Assembly: GCF_003932785.1 (NCBI RefSeq)
Contig: NZ_RQYT01000033.1
Location: 1-33,835 of the forward strand
DNA length: 33,835 nt
Source: Arachnia propionica
GTDB lineage: Bacteria > Actinomycetota > Actinomycetes > Propionibacteriales > Propionibacteriaceae
Direction of reading: 5' to 3'
Below the pieces are notes generated by a model. The model saw nothing but the letters and a program-made list of their open reading frames with translations, had not been told where the DNA came from and made no database searches. This document shows positions 23,979 through 32,496 of this stretch, one piece after another. The position numbers were made by a program, and so were the translations under genes. How positions within the stretch are numbered: position 1 is the first letter of the stretch; every line of letters starts with the position of its first letter.

Positions 23979-26185
23979 GTCTTCTCCAACCATTCCCCGG
24001 CCGAGATCGCCTCGGCGGCGTCGATGAGATCGGAAAGCCACGGGTCCGATGCGGCACGCGGGTCGGCGAGAACGTCGTCGACCACACGTTTGGAGTGCTC
24101 GATGAGATCCCGATCGGCGAGGACCCGGAGCAGTTTCAGTGAGGACGCCCCGGACTGGGCCGCCCCGAGCACATCCCCCTCCCGGCGCAGGGTCAGGTCA
24201 CGCTCGGCCAACTCGAACCCGTCCGAGGAGTCCACCAGGGCCTGCAGCCGGAGCTCCGCGCCCCAGGTCGCCTCCTTCGTGGCCGCAAGCAGCAGGCACA
24301 GTCCCGGATGCTGCCCCCTGCCGATCCTTCCCCGCAGCTGGTGCAGCTGGGAGATCCCGAACCGATCAGCGTCGAGGACCACCATGACCGAGGCGTTGGG
24401 GATGTCGACCCCCACCTCGATGACGGTCGTGGCGACGAGGACGTCGATGGTCCCCGCGACGAAGGCGGCCATGGTGCCGTCGCGCTCGCCAGCGCTCTGA
24501 CGACCGTGGACCATCCCGATCCGCAGCCCGGACAGGGGCCCCTCGGCGAGCATCGGGGCGACATCGGTGACGGCCTTCAGCCCCGAGGCCGATTCCAGAT
24601 CACCCTCCGTGCGGGACCCGGTGATCGCAGGGCAGACGACGAACGCCTGACGTCCAGCCGCCACCTCCTCCCTGATCCGTTCCCAGGCGCGCTCGACCCA
24701 GTGCGGGTTCCGGCTCGTGTCGACGAAGACCGTCCTCACCTCGGCCCGTCCCGCTGGTCGGTCCCGGAGCTCGAAGGTGTCGAGATCCCCGAAGACCGTC
24801 ATCGCCACCGAGCGCGGGATCGGGGTCGCGGTCATGACGAGCGTGTGCGGCTGGAGTTCCGCCTTGGCCGCGAGTGCCGCCCGCTGCTCGACACCGAACC
24901 GATGCTGCTCGTCGACGACGACGAGACCGAGGTCCTGGAACTCCACTCCCTCCGAGAACAGGGCATGGGTGCCGACGACGATGCCCGCCTCCCCCGAGGC
25001 CACGGCTGCCCGGGCCCGGCGCCGCGCGGCGGTGGTGAGCGACCCGGTGAGCAGCTCGACCCGGGTCCCGACGGGGTGGGCATCGAGGGTTCCCCCCTCG
25101 GCCAGGTCTCCCAGCAACGCGGTGATGACGGCGTGGTGTTGACGGGCCAGGACCTCCGTCGGCGCCAACAACGCAGCCTGCCCACCGGCATCCACGACCG
25201 CGAGCATGGCACGCAGCGCCACCAGGGTCTTCCCGGAGCCGACCTCACCCTGGAGCAGCAGATTCATGGGCCTCGGTTCAGCGATGGCCCGGGAGATGAC
25301 CTCGCCCGCCTCGCGTTGGCCGGGGGTCAGTTCGTAGGGCAGGGCCTCGTCGAAGACGTCGAGGAGCCCCCCCTCGCGACGGGGGCGGGGGGTTGCCCTC
25401 CGGCTCGCCAGCTCCGCACGACGCCTGGCCATGGCCAGTTGCATCCCGAAGGCCTCATCGAACTTCAGGCGCCGCACCCCACGCTCGGCGTCCTCCGCGG
25501 TCACGGGTTCATGGACCTCACGCAGGGCATCCGGCAGCGGCAGGACACCGGCGCGTTCAACCACCCAGTCCGGCAGCGTGTCCCCCAGCGGCAGCACCTG
25601 GGGCAGCACCATGGCGATGACCTCAGCGACCTGCCAGGTGGCCAATTTCCCCGTCGCGGGATAGAGACCGACGAGCCGAGCTCGTTGCACCACGTTCATC
25701 ATGGCCCGTTTCTCCGCAGCCTTGCGTCCGGTGATGGTGCCGTGTTCGTTGATGATGACGTAGTTCGGATGGGTGAGCTGGAGTGAATCCTTGAACACCC
25801 CCACCTTGCCGACGAAGATCCCTCGGGCGCCGGGAGCCAGCTGCGCCGCCCAGTAACGGCCGTACTTGGGATGTTTCTCCGGAACGAACAGGGTGAGCAG
25901 CAGATCCCCACGCCCGTCGGTCAGCACCGTCTGGACCCGCGTGGCCTTGCCGTCCACGAGTTCGGTCGAGCGGACCCTGGCCACGACGGCCGCCTCCTCC
26001 CCAACCCGCAGCGTCGAGAAGTCGCTCATCTCCGTGCCCGCCAGGTAACGCCGGGGAGTGTGGCGCACGAGGTCACCCAGGGTGTGGAGCCCGAGCTTTC
26101 CGAGTTCCTCCGCGGTGGGACCACCGACGACATCGGGCAAGCGACGGCTGAGCTCACGATGGATGCTGGTCCTGGCACGGTTCAC
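23975..26185 (-). CDS. recG: ATP-dependent DNA helicase RecG
   Basis: This is a ~736-residue branch-migration helicase that remodels stalled forks and Holliday junctions. The N-terminal wedge/OB region (~1-240) is followed by the helicase core: Walker A, LLQGEVGSGKT; AALLAPTEVLARQH; the DEQH-type box VVVDEQHRFGVEQR; and VMTATPIPRSVAMT. The C-terminal helicase domain has VVLDADRFGISQLHQLRGRIGRG (motifs V/VI). GTG 26185 is chosen, and GTG 26215 is an alternative; neither has a strong ribosome-binding site. A TAGGCT hexamer 7 bases before GTG 26185 could make the mRNA leaderless. The stop overlaps rsmD. Confidence 0.96.
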   Translation of the reverse strand: MNRARTSIHRELSRRLPDVVGGPTAEELGKLGLHTLGDLVRHTPRRYLAGTEMSDFSTLRVGEEAAVVARVRSTELVDGKATRVQTVLTDGRGDLLLTLFVPEKHPKYGRYWAAQLAPGARGIFVGKVGVFKDSLQLTHPNYVIINEHGTITGRKAAEKRAMMNVVQRARLVGLYPATGKLATWQVAEVIAMVLPQVLPLGDTLPDWVVERAGVLPLPDALREVHEPVTAEDAERGVRRLKFDEAFGMQLAMARRRAELASRRATPRPRREGGLLDVFDEALPYELTPGQREAGEVISRAIAEPRPMNLLLQGEVGSGKTLVALRAMLAVVDAGGQAALLAPTEVLARQHHAVITALLGDLAEGGTLDAHPVGTRVELLTGSLTTAARRRARAAVASGEAGIVVGTHALFSEGVEFQDLGLVVVDEQHRFGVEQRAALAAKAELQPHTLVMTATPIPRSVAMTVFGDLDTFELRDRPAGRAEVRTVFVDTSRNPHWVERAWERIREEVAAGRQAFVVCPAITGSRTEGDLESASGLKAVTDVAPMLAEGPLSGLRIGMVHGRQSAGERDGTMAAFVAGTIDVLVATTVIEVGVDIPNASVMVVLDADRFGISQLHQLRGRIGRGQHPGLCLLLAATKEATWGAELRLQALVDSSDGFELAERDLTLRREGDVLGAAQSGASSLKLLRVLADRDLIEHSKRVVDDVLADPRAASDPWLSDLIDAAEAISAGEWLEKT

Positions 26186-26250
26186 GCCACGAAGCCTACC
26201 CACCCGTCCCGGCACGGGGTGGCACCGAGCTGGGTGTCAGCCCCGGCCCC

Positions 26251-26293
26251 AAAACATCGTGACCCGCATCCCGAGGGGATGCGGGTCACGATG
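26251..26293 (-). terminator. Intrinsic terminator of rpmB
   Basis: An 18-bp perfect inverted repeat (26255-26272 with 26276-26293) is followed on the minus strand by TTTTGGGG. It begins 10 bases after the rpmB stop, so it ends the rpmB transcript before recG. Confidence 0.88.
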
Positions 26294-26302
26294 ACGCTGG
26301 GA

Positions 26303-26488
26303 TCAGCGGGTGACCTTGCCGGCCTTGAGGCAGGAGGTGCACACGTTGAGGCGCTTCGGGGTGCCGTCAACGGTCGCGCGAACGCGCTGGATGTTCGGGT
26401 TCCAGCGGCGGTTGGTCTTCTTCTTCGACCAGGGCACGTTGTGACCGAAGCCGGGCCCCTTGGCGCAGACATCACACACGGCAGCCAT
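26303..26488 (-). CDS. rpmB: 50S ribosomal protein L28
   Basis: This 61-residue L28 has the Cys pairs of the zinc-binding form (VCDVC near the N-terminus, VCTSCLKAGKV at the C-terminus) and the basic core TNRRWNPNIQRVRATVDGTPKR. ATG 26488 has AAGGAG 6 bases upstream. It appears to be a single-gene transcript, with its own promoter and leader upstream and a strong terminator downstream. Confidence 0.97.
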   Translation of the reverse strand: MAAVCDVCAKGPGFGHNVPWSKKKTNRRWNPNIQRVRATVDGTPKRLNVCTSCLKAGKVTR

Positions 26489-26510
26489 CGGAATCTCCTT
26501 GTTGCTTGGG

Positions 26511-26529
26511 CCAGACGCTGAGCGTCTGG
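26511..26529 (-). promoter_or_regulatory. Palindrome in the rpmB leader
   Basis: CCAGACGCTGAGCGTCTGG is a 9-bp inverted repeat around one base, 23 bases before the rpmB start. In RNA it folds as a 7-bp stem with a five-base loop. A second GC hairpin (26543-26560) precedes it. It could be a protein-binding site or an autogenous leader structure for L28. Confidence 0.45.
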
Positions 26530-26569
26530 TTCACTCTTCGGGGCCGCCCGCTGGGCGGGCAACCGGTTG

Positions 26570-26599
26570 ATCATAACCTGCGGGGGGCAGGAACCCCAA
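26570..26599 (-). promoter_or_regulatory. rpmB promoter
   Basis: On the minus strand, the -10 TATGAT (26570-26575) and -35 TTGGGG (26594-26599) are 18 bases apart, right after the rnj stop. Transcription would start near 26563, giving a ~75-base leader. Confidence 0.55.
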
Positions 26600-26603
26600 A
26601 CCC

Positions 26604-28280
26604 TCAGGTGGCGACCACCACGGGAACGATCATGGGCCGACGACGCAGCCGCTTGGACACCCAGGCCCCGATGGTGCGGCGGATGGCCTGCTGGAGTCGG
26701 TACTCGTCGTCCACGCCATCCGCGAGGGCCTGTTCGATGACCGTGACGATCTGGTCCCGCACGTCGTCGAAGACGGAGGCCTCCTCCGCGAAACCGCGCG
26801 TGTGGATGTCCGGGCCGGCGACGAGCTGGCGGCTGTGGAGGTTGACCACGGCCACCACCGAGATGAACCCCTCCTCACCGAGGATGAGCCGATCCGAGAT
26901 GGAGTCGGTGATGTCACCGACGGTGGAGCCGTCGACGAAGACGTAGGAGGCGTCCACCCGCCCCACCTTGCGGGCCCGACCATCGGCGAGGTCCACCACG
27001 TCGCCATCCTCGCAGACGACGGTGTTCTCGGCCGGTACCCCCGTCGCGATGGCCAGCTTGGCATTCGCGATGAGGTGACGGATCTCCCCGTGGACGGGCA
27101 TGACGTTGCGAGGCTTGAGGATGTTGTAGCAGTAGAGCAGTTCCCCTGCGGAGGCGTGCCCGGAGACGTGGACGAGGGCGTTGCCCTTGTGCACCACCTG
27201 GGCCCCGAGCTTGGTGAGCCCGTTGATGACCCGGTAGACGGAGTTCTCGTTGCCGGGAATGAGCGAGCTCGCAAGCAGCACCACGTCGCCCGGCCCGAGT
27301 TCGATGACCGGGTGTTCGCGGTTGGCGATCCGGCTGAGGGCCGCCAAGGGCTCGCCCTGGGATCCGGTGGAGATGACCACCACCTCGTCGTCGCGGTACT
27401 TGTCGATGTCCTTCATCTCGATGAGGACGTTCCCGGGGACCTGGAGGTAGCCGAGATCCCGGGCGGTGGTCATGTTGCGGACCATGGAGCGGCCCACGTA
27501 GGCCACCTTGCGTCCGTGCTTGACCGCCAGGTTGAGCACCTGCTGGACCCGGTGCACGTGGCTGGCGAAGCAGGCGACGACGAGCTTCTGCCTGGCCTGG
27601 TCGAACACGCGGGCCAGGGCGGGTTCGATGTCCTTCTCCAGCGGCGTGAAACCGGGGGTCTCCGCATTGGTGGAATCGGGCATGAAGAGGTCGACGCCCT
27701 CGTCGGCGAGACGGGCGAAACCACGCAGGTCCGTGAGACGACCGTCGAGGGGAAGCTGATCCATCTTGAAGTCGCCGGTGTGCAGTACCGTCCCCGCCGG
27801 GGTGCGCAGCGCCACGGCCAGGCTGTCCGGGATGGAGTGGTTGACGGCGAAGAACTCCAGCTCGAACTGGCCGGTGCGGTGCCGCTCCCCCTCGGTGACC
27901 TCGATCAGTTTGAAGCCACGGATGCGGTGTTCCTTGAGTTTCGCGGCGACGAGGGCCAGGGTCAGCTTCGAGCCGTAGATCGGGATGTCGGCCCGCTGCT
28001 TGAGCAGGTACGGCACCGCGCCGATGTGATCCTCGTGGCCGTGGGTCAACACGAGGGCCCGGATGTCGTCGAGACGCCCGTCGAGGATGTCCAGGGCAGG
28101 CAGGATGAGGTCCACTCCGGGGTGACGCTCCTCCGGGAACAGCACTCCGCAGTCGACCATGACGATCTCGCCGTTGATCTCGAAGGAGGCGCTGTTGCGG
28201 CCGACGTCCCCGAGCCCGCCGAGCGGGATGATGCGGAGGGTGTCGGGCTTCAGTTCTGGGGGCGTGCGAAGTTCACTCAC
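26604..28280 (-). CDS. rnj: Ribonuclease J
   Basis: This 558-residue metallo-beta-lactamase/beta-CASP ribonuclease acts in mRNA decay and rRNA maturation with endo- and 5'-exonuclease activity. The metal-binding motif is LTHGHEDHIGAVPYLL (~residue 80). Other landmarks are VLHTGDFKMDQLP, MPDSTNAETPGFTP, ACFASHVHRVQQ, the beta-CASP loop STGSQGEPLAAL, and HVSGHASAGEL with MPVHGE near the C-terminal metal site. The start is GTG 28280; a GAGGGG stretch lies very close, so the start or leader is unusual. It is divergent from the sugar ABC operon. Confidence 0.95.
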   Translation of the reverse strand: MSELRTPPELKPDTLRIIPLGGLGDVGRNSASFEINGEIVMVDCGVLFPEERHPGVDLILPALDILDGRLDDIRALVLTHGHEDHIGAVPYLLKQRADIPIYGSKLTLALVAAKLKEHRIRGFKLIEVTEGERHRTGQFELEFFAVNHSIPDSLAVALRTPAGTVLHTGDFKMDQLPLDGRLTDLRGFARLADEGVDLFMPDSTNAETPGFTPLEKDIEPALARVFDQARQKLVVACFASHVHRVQQVLNLAVKHGRKVAYVGRSMVRNMTTARDLGYLQVPGNVLIEMKDIDKYRDDEVVVISTGSQGEPLAALSRIANREHPVIELGPGDVVLLASSLIPGNENSVYRVINGLTKLGAQVVHKGNALVHVSGHASAGELLYCYNILKPRNVMPVHGEIRHLIANAKLAIATGVPAENTVVCEDGDVVDLADGRARKVGRVDASYVFVDGSTVGDITDSISDRLILGEEGFISVVAVVNLHSRQLVAGPDIHTRGFAEEASVFDDVRDQIVTVIEQALADGVDDEYRLQQAIRRTIGAWVSKRLRRRPMIVPVVVAT

Positions 28281-28404
28281 CCCTCAAGGGTAGCCGCCCG
28301 ACCCCTGTCATCTCCCCTCTCGACTCCCCGGCACAGGGCGATGTTCCGGCCTGATCACAGCAACATCAGCCGCACGTCAGGAGGCCCGCCTCGTCTGCTC
28401 GGGA

Positions 28405-28437
28405 GTTGCCCCGCAACGAGAGGAATCCTGTTAGGGT
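28405..28437 (+). promoter_or_regulatory. Possible promoter/operator of the sugar ABC operon
   Basis: In the 192-base divergent gap between rnj and the transporter, TAGGGT (28432-28437) can serve as a -10 about 36 bases before the first gene. GTTGCCCCGCAAC (28405-28417) is a perfect 5-bp inverted repeat around three bases, near the expected -35, and may be an operator. No CelR-type box is present here. Otherwise the gap shows nothing. Confidence 0.35.
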
Positions 28438-28472
28438 GTCAACTGAGCTTGCATCTCGACGAGGAGGCCGCA

Positions 28473-29807
28473 ATGCACCCCACCCTCACTCGACGCACCG
28501 TTCTGGCGGGAGCCGGGGCCACACTGGCCGCAGGGATGACCGCCTGCGCGCCACCCAACCCGGGAGCGGTCAATGCTGCCTCTCCCCTGCCACCGGCCGA
28601 TGGACCGGTCACGATCACGTACTGGGCCTGGCTCAAGGATCTCCAGAAGGTCTGTGACGTCTTCAACGCCACGCAGGACCGGATCCGCGTCGAGGCCACG
28701 TGGATCCCCGGAGGCAACAGCGGCGGCTACGCGAAGATCCTCTCCGCGGTCGCCGCCGGTGGCGGCCCGGACATCGCGCAGGTTGAACTCCGCACCCTGC
28801 CGGAGTTCGCGCTCGCCGGTGCGCTGGTGGACCTGAACCGTTACGGCTTCAGCGACCACTTCGACGCATTCGACCCCGGGGCACTGGCCCAGGCGAGGGT
28901 CGGCGATTCGGTCTGGGGGGTTCCCCAGGACACCGGACCCGTCGCCATGTTCTACAACCGCGAGGTGCTCGAGGGGGAGCTCGGTCTGCGAGTGCCAAGC
29001 ACCTGGGAGGAGTTCCGCGAGATCTGCGGTGCAGCCAAGGACAGCGGGAGAAGCTTCATCTCCTTGGACCCGACGGACGGGTCCTATCTCGTGTCGTGGG
29101 CGATGCAGTCCGGTGCCACCTGGTTCCGACCGCAGGGAGACGGCTGGGTGGTCAACATGACCGATGAGGCATCGATGCGGGTGGCGCAGTTCTGGGACCG
29201 GATCCTCACGGACAAGCTCGTCAACACGGGCTACGGTGCCTTCTCCACGCCTTGGATGGCGGCCGCGGGCGAGGGCAGGGTGCTGTCCACCATCAGTGGG
29301 TCATGGAGTGACGCACTCATCGAATCGGTGCCGGGAGGGGCGGGGAAATGGGCCGTGGCCCCGATGCCCGTCTGGCCCGACGGCCACGCCTCCGGCGCGC
29401 ACGGCGGTTCGTCGGCGGCCATCATCTCCACCAGCGCCCATCCAGCGGAAGCCCTCGAGTTCTGCACCTGGATGTGCACCGACCCGGCGGGCATCGACGC
29501 CATGATCGAGTTCTCCGGAATCGGTTGGTCCCCGGCTGCCGACCACATGGGAGCCACCCGGCAACAGCCCTCCGAGTTCTTCTCCGGACAGAACTACAAC
29601 GAGGAGGTCATCAAGGACATGGCGGCCGGGCAGAACCTGGATTGGACCTGGGCGCCGCTGATGGAACGGGCCATGGCACTCATCGGTGACGGCATGAGCG
29701 CAGCGATCAACGGCGAGAGACCACTGGTCGACATGTTCGCCGACTCACAGGCCAGGCTCGTGACGATCATGCGTGAACTCGGCCTGAACGCGGAGGAGGC
29801 ACGATGA
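28473..29807 (+). CDS. Sugar ABC transporter substrate-binding lipoprotein
   Basis: This 444-residue extracellular solute-binding protein (family 1, MalE/UgpB-like) starts at ATG 28473, with GAGGAGG 7-8 bases upstream. The N-terminus has a twin-arginine-like TRRTVLAG, a hydrophobic core and a lipobox ending in MTAC, so it should be lipidated at Cys ~30. The mature part begins ITYWAWLKDLQKVCDVFNA; motifs such as GGPDIAQVE, GVPQDTGPVAMFYNREV and VPSTWEEFREIC are typical of sugar binders. The ORF is open far upstream (to 26802) only as a shadow of rnj. The stop overlaps the first permease as ATGA. Confidence 0.93.
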   Translation: MHPTLTRRTVLAGAGATLAAGMTACAPPNPGAVNAASPLPPADGPVTITYWAWLKDLQKVCDVFNATQDRIRVEATWIPGGNSGGYAKILSAVAAGGGPDIAQVELRTLPEFALAGALVDLNRYGFSDHFDAFDPGALAQARVGDSVWGVPQDTGPVAMFYNREVLEGELGLRVPSTWEEFREICGAAKDSGRSFISLDPTDGSYLVSWAMQSGATWFRPQGDGWVVNMTDEASMRVAQFWDRILTDKLVNTGYGAFSTPWMAAAGEGRVLSTISGSWSDALIESVPGGAGKWAVAPMPVWPDGHASGAHGGSSAAIISTSAHPAEALEFCTWMCTDPAGIDAMIEFSGIGWSPAADHMGATRQQPSEFFSGQNYNEEVIKDMAAGQNLDWTWAPLMERAMALIGDGMSAAINGERPLVDMFADSQARLVTIMRELGLNAEEAR

Positions 29808-30688
29808 GGTCAAGAACCGCCCCATGGCTCCTGTTGGGTCCGTTCCTGGTGGTCTTCATCGGGACCGTGATCGTGCCGATCTGCATGGCCATCGGTTACT
29901 CCTTCACCCGCGTCGAACGTTCCGGCCTGCTCGGTGAGACCGGAGTGAAAAGCGTCTTCGCCGGTTTCGAGAACTATGCGGCAGCCCTGGCCAACCAGAA
30001 CTTCATCACCTCGATCGGGCGAATGATCCTCTTCGGTGTGGTGCAGGTCACCGTGATGATCGTCGCGGCGACCCTGCTCGCGCTGCTGCTGGAGAGCGTC
30101 AGCGCCCGCTGGCCGGGTTTCTTCCGTGCCGCCTACTTCATGCCCTATGGCATCCCCGGAGTCATCGCGACCATCCTGTGGTCCTTCCTCTACATCCCCG
30201 GTCTCAGCCCCATCGTCGACACCTTGCGACTGGTCGGCATCGAGGTTGACTTCCTGGGTCCCGAGACCGTCCTGTGGTCCATCGCGAACATCGTGACCTG
30301 GACCTACACCGGCTACAACATGCTCATCATCATCGCCCAGCTCAAGTCGATTCCCGGAGACCTCTACGAGGCGGCGCGGATCGACGGGGCAGGCTCCGCG
30401 AGCATCATTCGCCACATTCAGCTGCCGTTGATCCGCCCCGCCCTGATGCTGACGATCATCTTCTCGATCATCGGCACCCTGCAGCTGTTCGCGGAACCAC
30501 GGCTGTTGCAGTCGATGAGCTCCGGCATCGCCTCGGAGTACACCCCGAACATGTCGGCCTATGCCTACGCGTTCCAGTACAACATGATCGGCATGGCCGC
30601 TGCGCAGGCCGTCATCATCGCGGTCTCGGCCTTCATCCTCTCGGCCTTGGCGCTGGGGATCTCACAGTGGACGGAGCGACGTCGATGA
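29804..30688 (+). CDS. Sugar ABC transporter permease (MalF/UgpA type)
   Basis: This 294-residue inner-membrane permease has six predicted transmembrane helices, the first near residues 7-27. The EAA loop that contacts the ATPase is EAARIDGAGSASIIRHIQLP (~188-207). It starts at ATG 29804 and overlaps both neighbours by ATGA. It forms the channel with the next gene. Confidence 0.94.
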   Translation: MRSRTAPWLLLGPFLVVFIGTVIVPICMAIGYSFTRVERSGLLGETGVKSVFAGFENYAAALANQNFITSIGRMILFGVVQVTVMIVAATLLALLLESVSARWPGFFRAAYFMPYGIPGVIATILWSFLYIPGLSPIVDTLRLVGIEVDFLGPETVLWSIANIVTWTYTGYNMLIIIAQLKSIPGDLYEAARIDGAGSASIIRHIQLPLIRPALMLTIIFSIIGTLQLFAEPRLLQSMSSGIASEYTPNMSAYAYAFQYNMIGMAAAQAVIIAVSAFILSALALGISQWTERRR

Positions 30689-31596
30689 ACACCGCTGACA
30701 CCCGAAACAGGCCCCGACGTGGCACCGACGAGCGCTCCGGCGCACGGGCCGCTGGCCGCAAACCCACCACGACGATCATCGTGACCTCACTGCTGGCCAT
30801 CGTCGCGATCTATTTCCTGGTCCCGATCTACTGGGTCGTCGTCAACGCCACGAAGAACACCGAGGATCTCTTCGGGACCAGTGGCTTCTGGTTCGGCAAC
30901 ACGTTCCAGTTCCTCGACAACATGCACGCGGTGCTCACGGCCAATGACGGCATCTTCTCCCGGTGGGCGGTGAACTCACTCATCTACTCCGGCATCGGGT
31001 CCGTGGCGGCCACCTATTTCGCCGTCGCCGGTGGCTATGCGCTGGCCAAGTACCGGTTCCCGGGCCGTCGGTTCGTCTACGCCCTGGTGCTGGGCGGTGT
31101 CCTGGTGCCCGGCACCGCGACCGCATTGCCGTTGTTCTTCCTGTTCTCAAACCTGGGCCTGACCAACACCTACTGGTCGGTCCTCATCCCGTCCATGGCG
31201 AGCCCGTTCGGCCTGTTCCTCGCGTCGATCTACGCCAACGCAGCCCTGCCCGACGAGATGCTGGAATCCGGCCGCATCGACGGGTTGGGCGAGTTGGGGG
31301 TCTTCCACCGGATCGCGCTGCCCCAGCTCACCCCGGCGATCGTCACGATCGTGTTGTTCCAGTTCGTCGGTATCTGGAACAACTACTTCCTGCCCCTGGT
31401 GATGCTGGCGGACGAGAAGCTCTACCCGATCACACTCGGCCTGGACAACTGGCGAGCCCAGACCGACCGACTGCCAGAGTTCTACCAGCTGACGGTCGGT
31501 GGTGCGCTGCTGTCGGTGATCCCGCTGGCGATCCTGATCCTCGTACTGCAGCGGTTCTGGCGAGGTGGCCTGACCGAGGGAGCCGTCAAGGGCTGA
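30685..31596 (+). CDS. Sugar ABC transporter permease (MalG/UgpE type)
   Basis: This 303-residue permease has an Arg-rich cytoplasmic tail (~1-30), six transmembrane helices and the EAA-type loop ESGRIDGLGELGVFHRIALP (~192-211). ATG 30685 overlaps the previous stop. No ATPase gene follows. CUT1 sugar importers often borrow a shared MsmK/MsiK-type ATPase encoded elsewhere, so the system is probably complete in the cell. The substrate is unknown; an oligosaccharide fitting the GH36/GH20 enzymes is possible. Confidence 0.94.
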   Translation: MNTADTRNRPRRGTDERSGARAAGRKPTTTIIVTSLLAIVAIYFLVPIYWVVVNATKNTEDLFGTSGFWFGNTFQFLDNMHAVLTANDGIFSRWAVNSLIYSGIGSVAATYFAVAGGYALAKYRFPGRRFVYALVLGGVLVPGTATALPLFFLFSNLGLTNTYWSVLIPSMASPFGLFLASIYANAALPDEMLESGRIDGLGELGVFHRIALPQLTPAIVTIVLFQFVGIWNNYFLPLVMLADEKLYPITLGLDNWRAQTDRLPEFYQLTVGGALLSVIPLAILILVLQRFWRGGLTEGAVKG

Positions 31597-31665
31597 GCCA
31601 CCGGGGACTCAACACGAACCACCCGCCCCTCAGCCCGGACCCGCGTCGCATTATGTCATTTTAGG

Positions 31666-31695
31666 GGATTATTGGTCCGAAAACCCCAATAATCC
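31666..31695. repeat. 10-bp perfect inverted repeat downstream of the ABC operon
   Basis: GGATTATTGG (31666-31675) and CCAATAATCC (31686-31695) form a 10-bp stem with a 10-base loop, 70 bases after the second permease stop and within the last codons of the broken small ORF. No T-run follows on either strand. It may be a weak bidirectional terminator between convergent units, or the end of an old insertion. Confidence 0.4.
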
Positions 31696-31856
31696 ATACA
31701 TGTGACCACGTGCCCCAAGCCTTCTCCGCGGTAATGCGCATCCATTGCTCAAGACCCTCAACACTGAGAACCAGTCCTGCAACACCCCGCGCACCCCTGC
31801 GGAAGTCCTCCAACAGCTCTTCTCGCACCCGACGCACCGGCTCAAGACCTGATTTA

Positions 31857-32014
31857 GAGGGTGCGCGGATAGGCGTATCTACTGCGGTCACCCCGGTGAC
31901 CCCCTGTCAGCGTTGTCCTCCTCGAACGCACGGTCCAGTGCGCTCTTCGTCGTCCGCCTTGCCACGCAGCCACCGTGACGATCCTCGTCACGATCCCCCT
32001 ATCCGCGCACCCTC
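31857..32014. mobile_element. MITE-like element, 158 bp, 17-bp perfect terminal repeats, TA duplication
   Basis: GAGGGTGCGCGGATAGG at 31857-31873 and its exact reverse complement at 31998-32014 bound a 158-bp segment with no coding capacity. Both ends are flanked by TA (31855-31856 and 32015-32016), the duplication made by IS630/Tc1/mariner transposases, which would have to act in trans. Excision with one TA restores an open reading frame across the site. No copy of a parent transposase is in the window. Confidence 0.72.
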
Positions 32015-32151
32015 TAAGTCGCTCTTCAAATTGCTCCTTGTCCGAGACTCTGCAATCATTCTCTCGTTGTCCCGTCATACCCCCATCCTATCGAAGGTGA
32101 TTCCCTCCCCTCGGCAGTGGTTACGCTTCATTGGCTCTGGCCAGACATGAC

Positions 32152-32496
32152 TCAGTCCCAAGTCCCCGAAATCTCATCGGCGACGACGCACAGTACCCCG
32201 AATCCTTGAAGTTGAAACTCGAAACCGGAACCAGTTGCATCTATTCGCGCACTGAGTCCGTTCAGCGGGGGGCGAAAGTCTTCTTTCGAAAATAGCTGAC
32301 GAATTCCGATCATTGATAGCGAGAGACGATGAACGTCTCTCACGCTCTCTCCTTTGTTTGTAGTCACCATTCCACCCGCTGCAGAGCATAAGACTAGTTG
32401 GAGTCCACCCAAGTCAGGATTGATAACCAAGTAGCGGCACTCAACACTTCCCCATCTCAAAGACTGGATCAGTCCGCGGTGCCTGAACTCAATCAT
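32152..32496 (-). CDS. Hypothetical protein, immunity-like, second of an overlapping pair
   Basis: This 114-residue protein from ATG 32496 (GTG 32505 possible) overlaps the end of the preceding gene by 8 bases. I do not recognise the family. It is predicted beta-rich (CRYLVINPDLGGLQLVLCSAAGG spans the middle without gaps), with no signal peptide. The sequence is clearly AT-richer than the core genes. Small size, coupling and closeness to a possible toxin fragment suggest a toxin-immunity remnant, by context only. Confidence 0.6.
   Translation of the reverse strand: MIEFRHRGLIQSLRWGSVECRYLVINPDLGGLQLVLCSAAGGMVTTNKGESVRDVHRLSLSMIGIRQLFSKEDFRPPLNGLSARIDATGSGFEFQLQGFGVLCVVADEISGTWD

Larger units (their letters stand above)
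31661..32078 (-). pseudogene. Small ORF interrupted by the MITE-like element
   Basis: A minus-strand frame starts at ATG 32078 (GGGGG upstream) and reads MTGQRENDCRVSDKEQFEER, then Leu, before entering the inverted-repeat element at 32014. Removing 31855-32014 (the element plus one TA) joins it in frame to KSGLEPVRRVREELLEDFRR and a tail ending WIIGVFGPIIP at the stop at 31661. The intact product would be 85 residues, helical and charged, with no family recognised. Restoration of an open frame by excision supports a real gene broken by insertion, although a small ORF could do so by chance. Apart from this and the element, the 31597-32151 gap shows nothing I can name. Confidence 0.45.

Noticed and set aside
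26802-28472. Long N-terminal extension of the sugar-binding lipoprotein
   Set aside because: The extension is antisense to ribonuclease J, and the lipoprotein signal peptide with its ribosome-binding site fixes the start at 28473.
31854-32078. 74-codon ORF running through the MITE-like element as an intact gene
   Set aside because: Two thirds of it are the transposable element; the original frame is better explained by joining the flanks.
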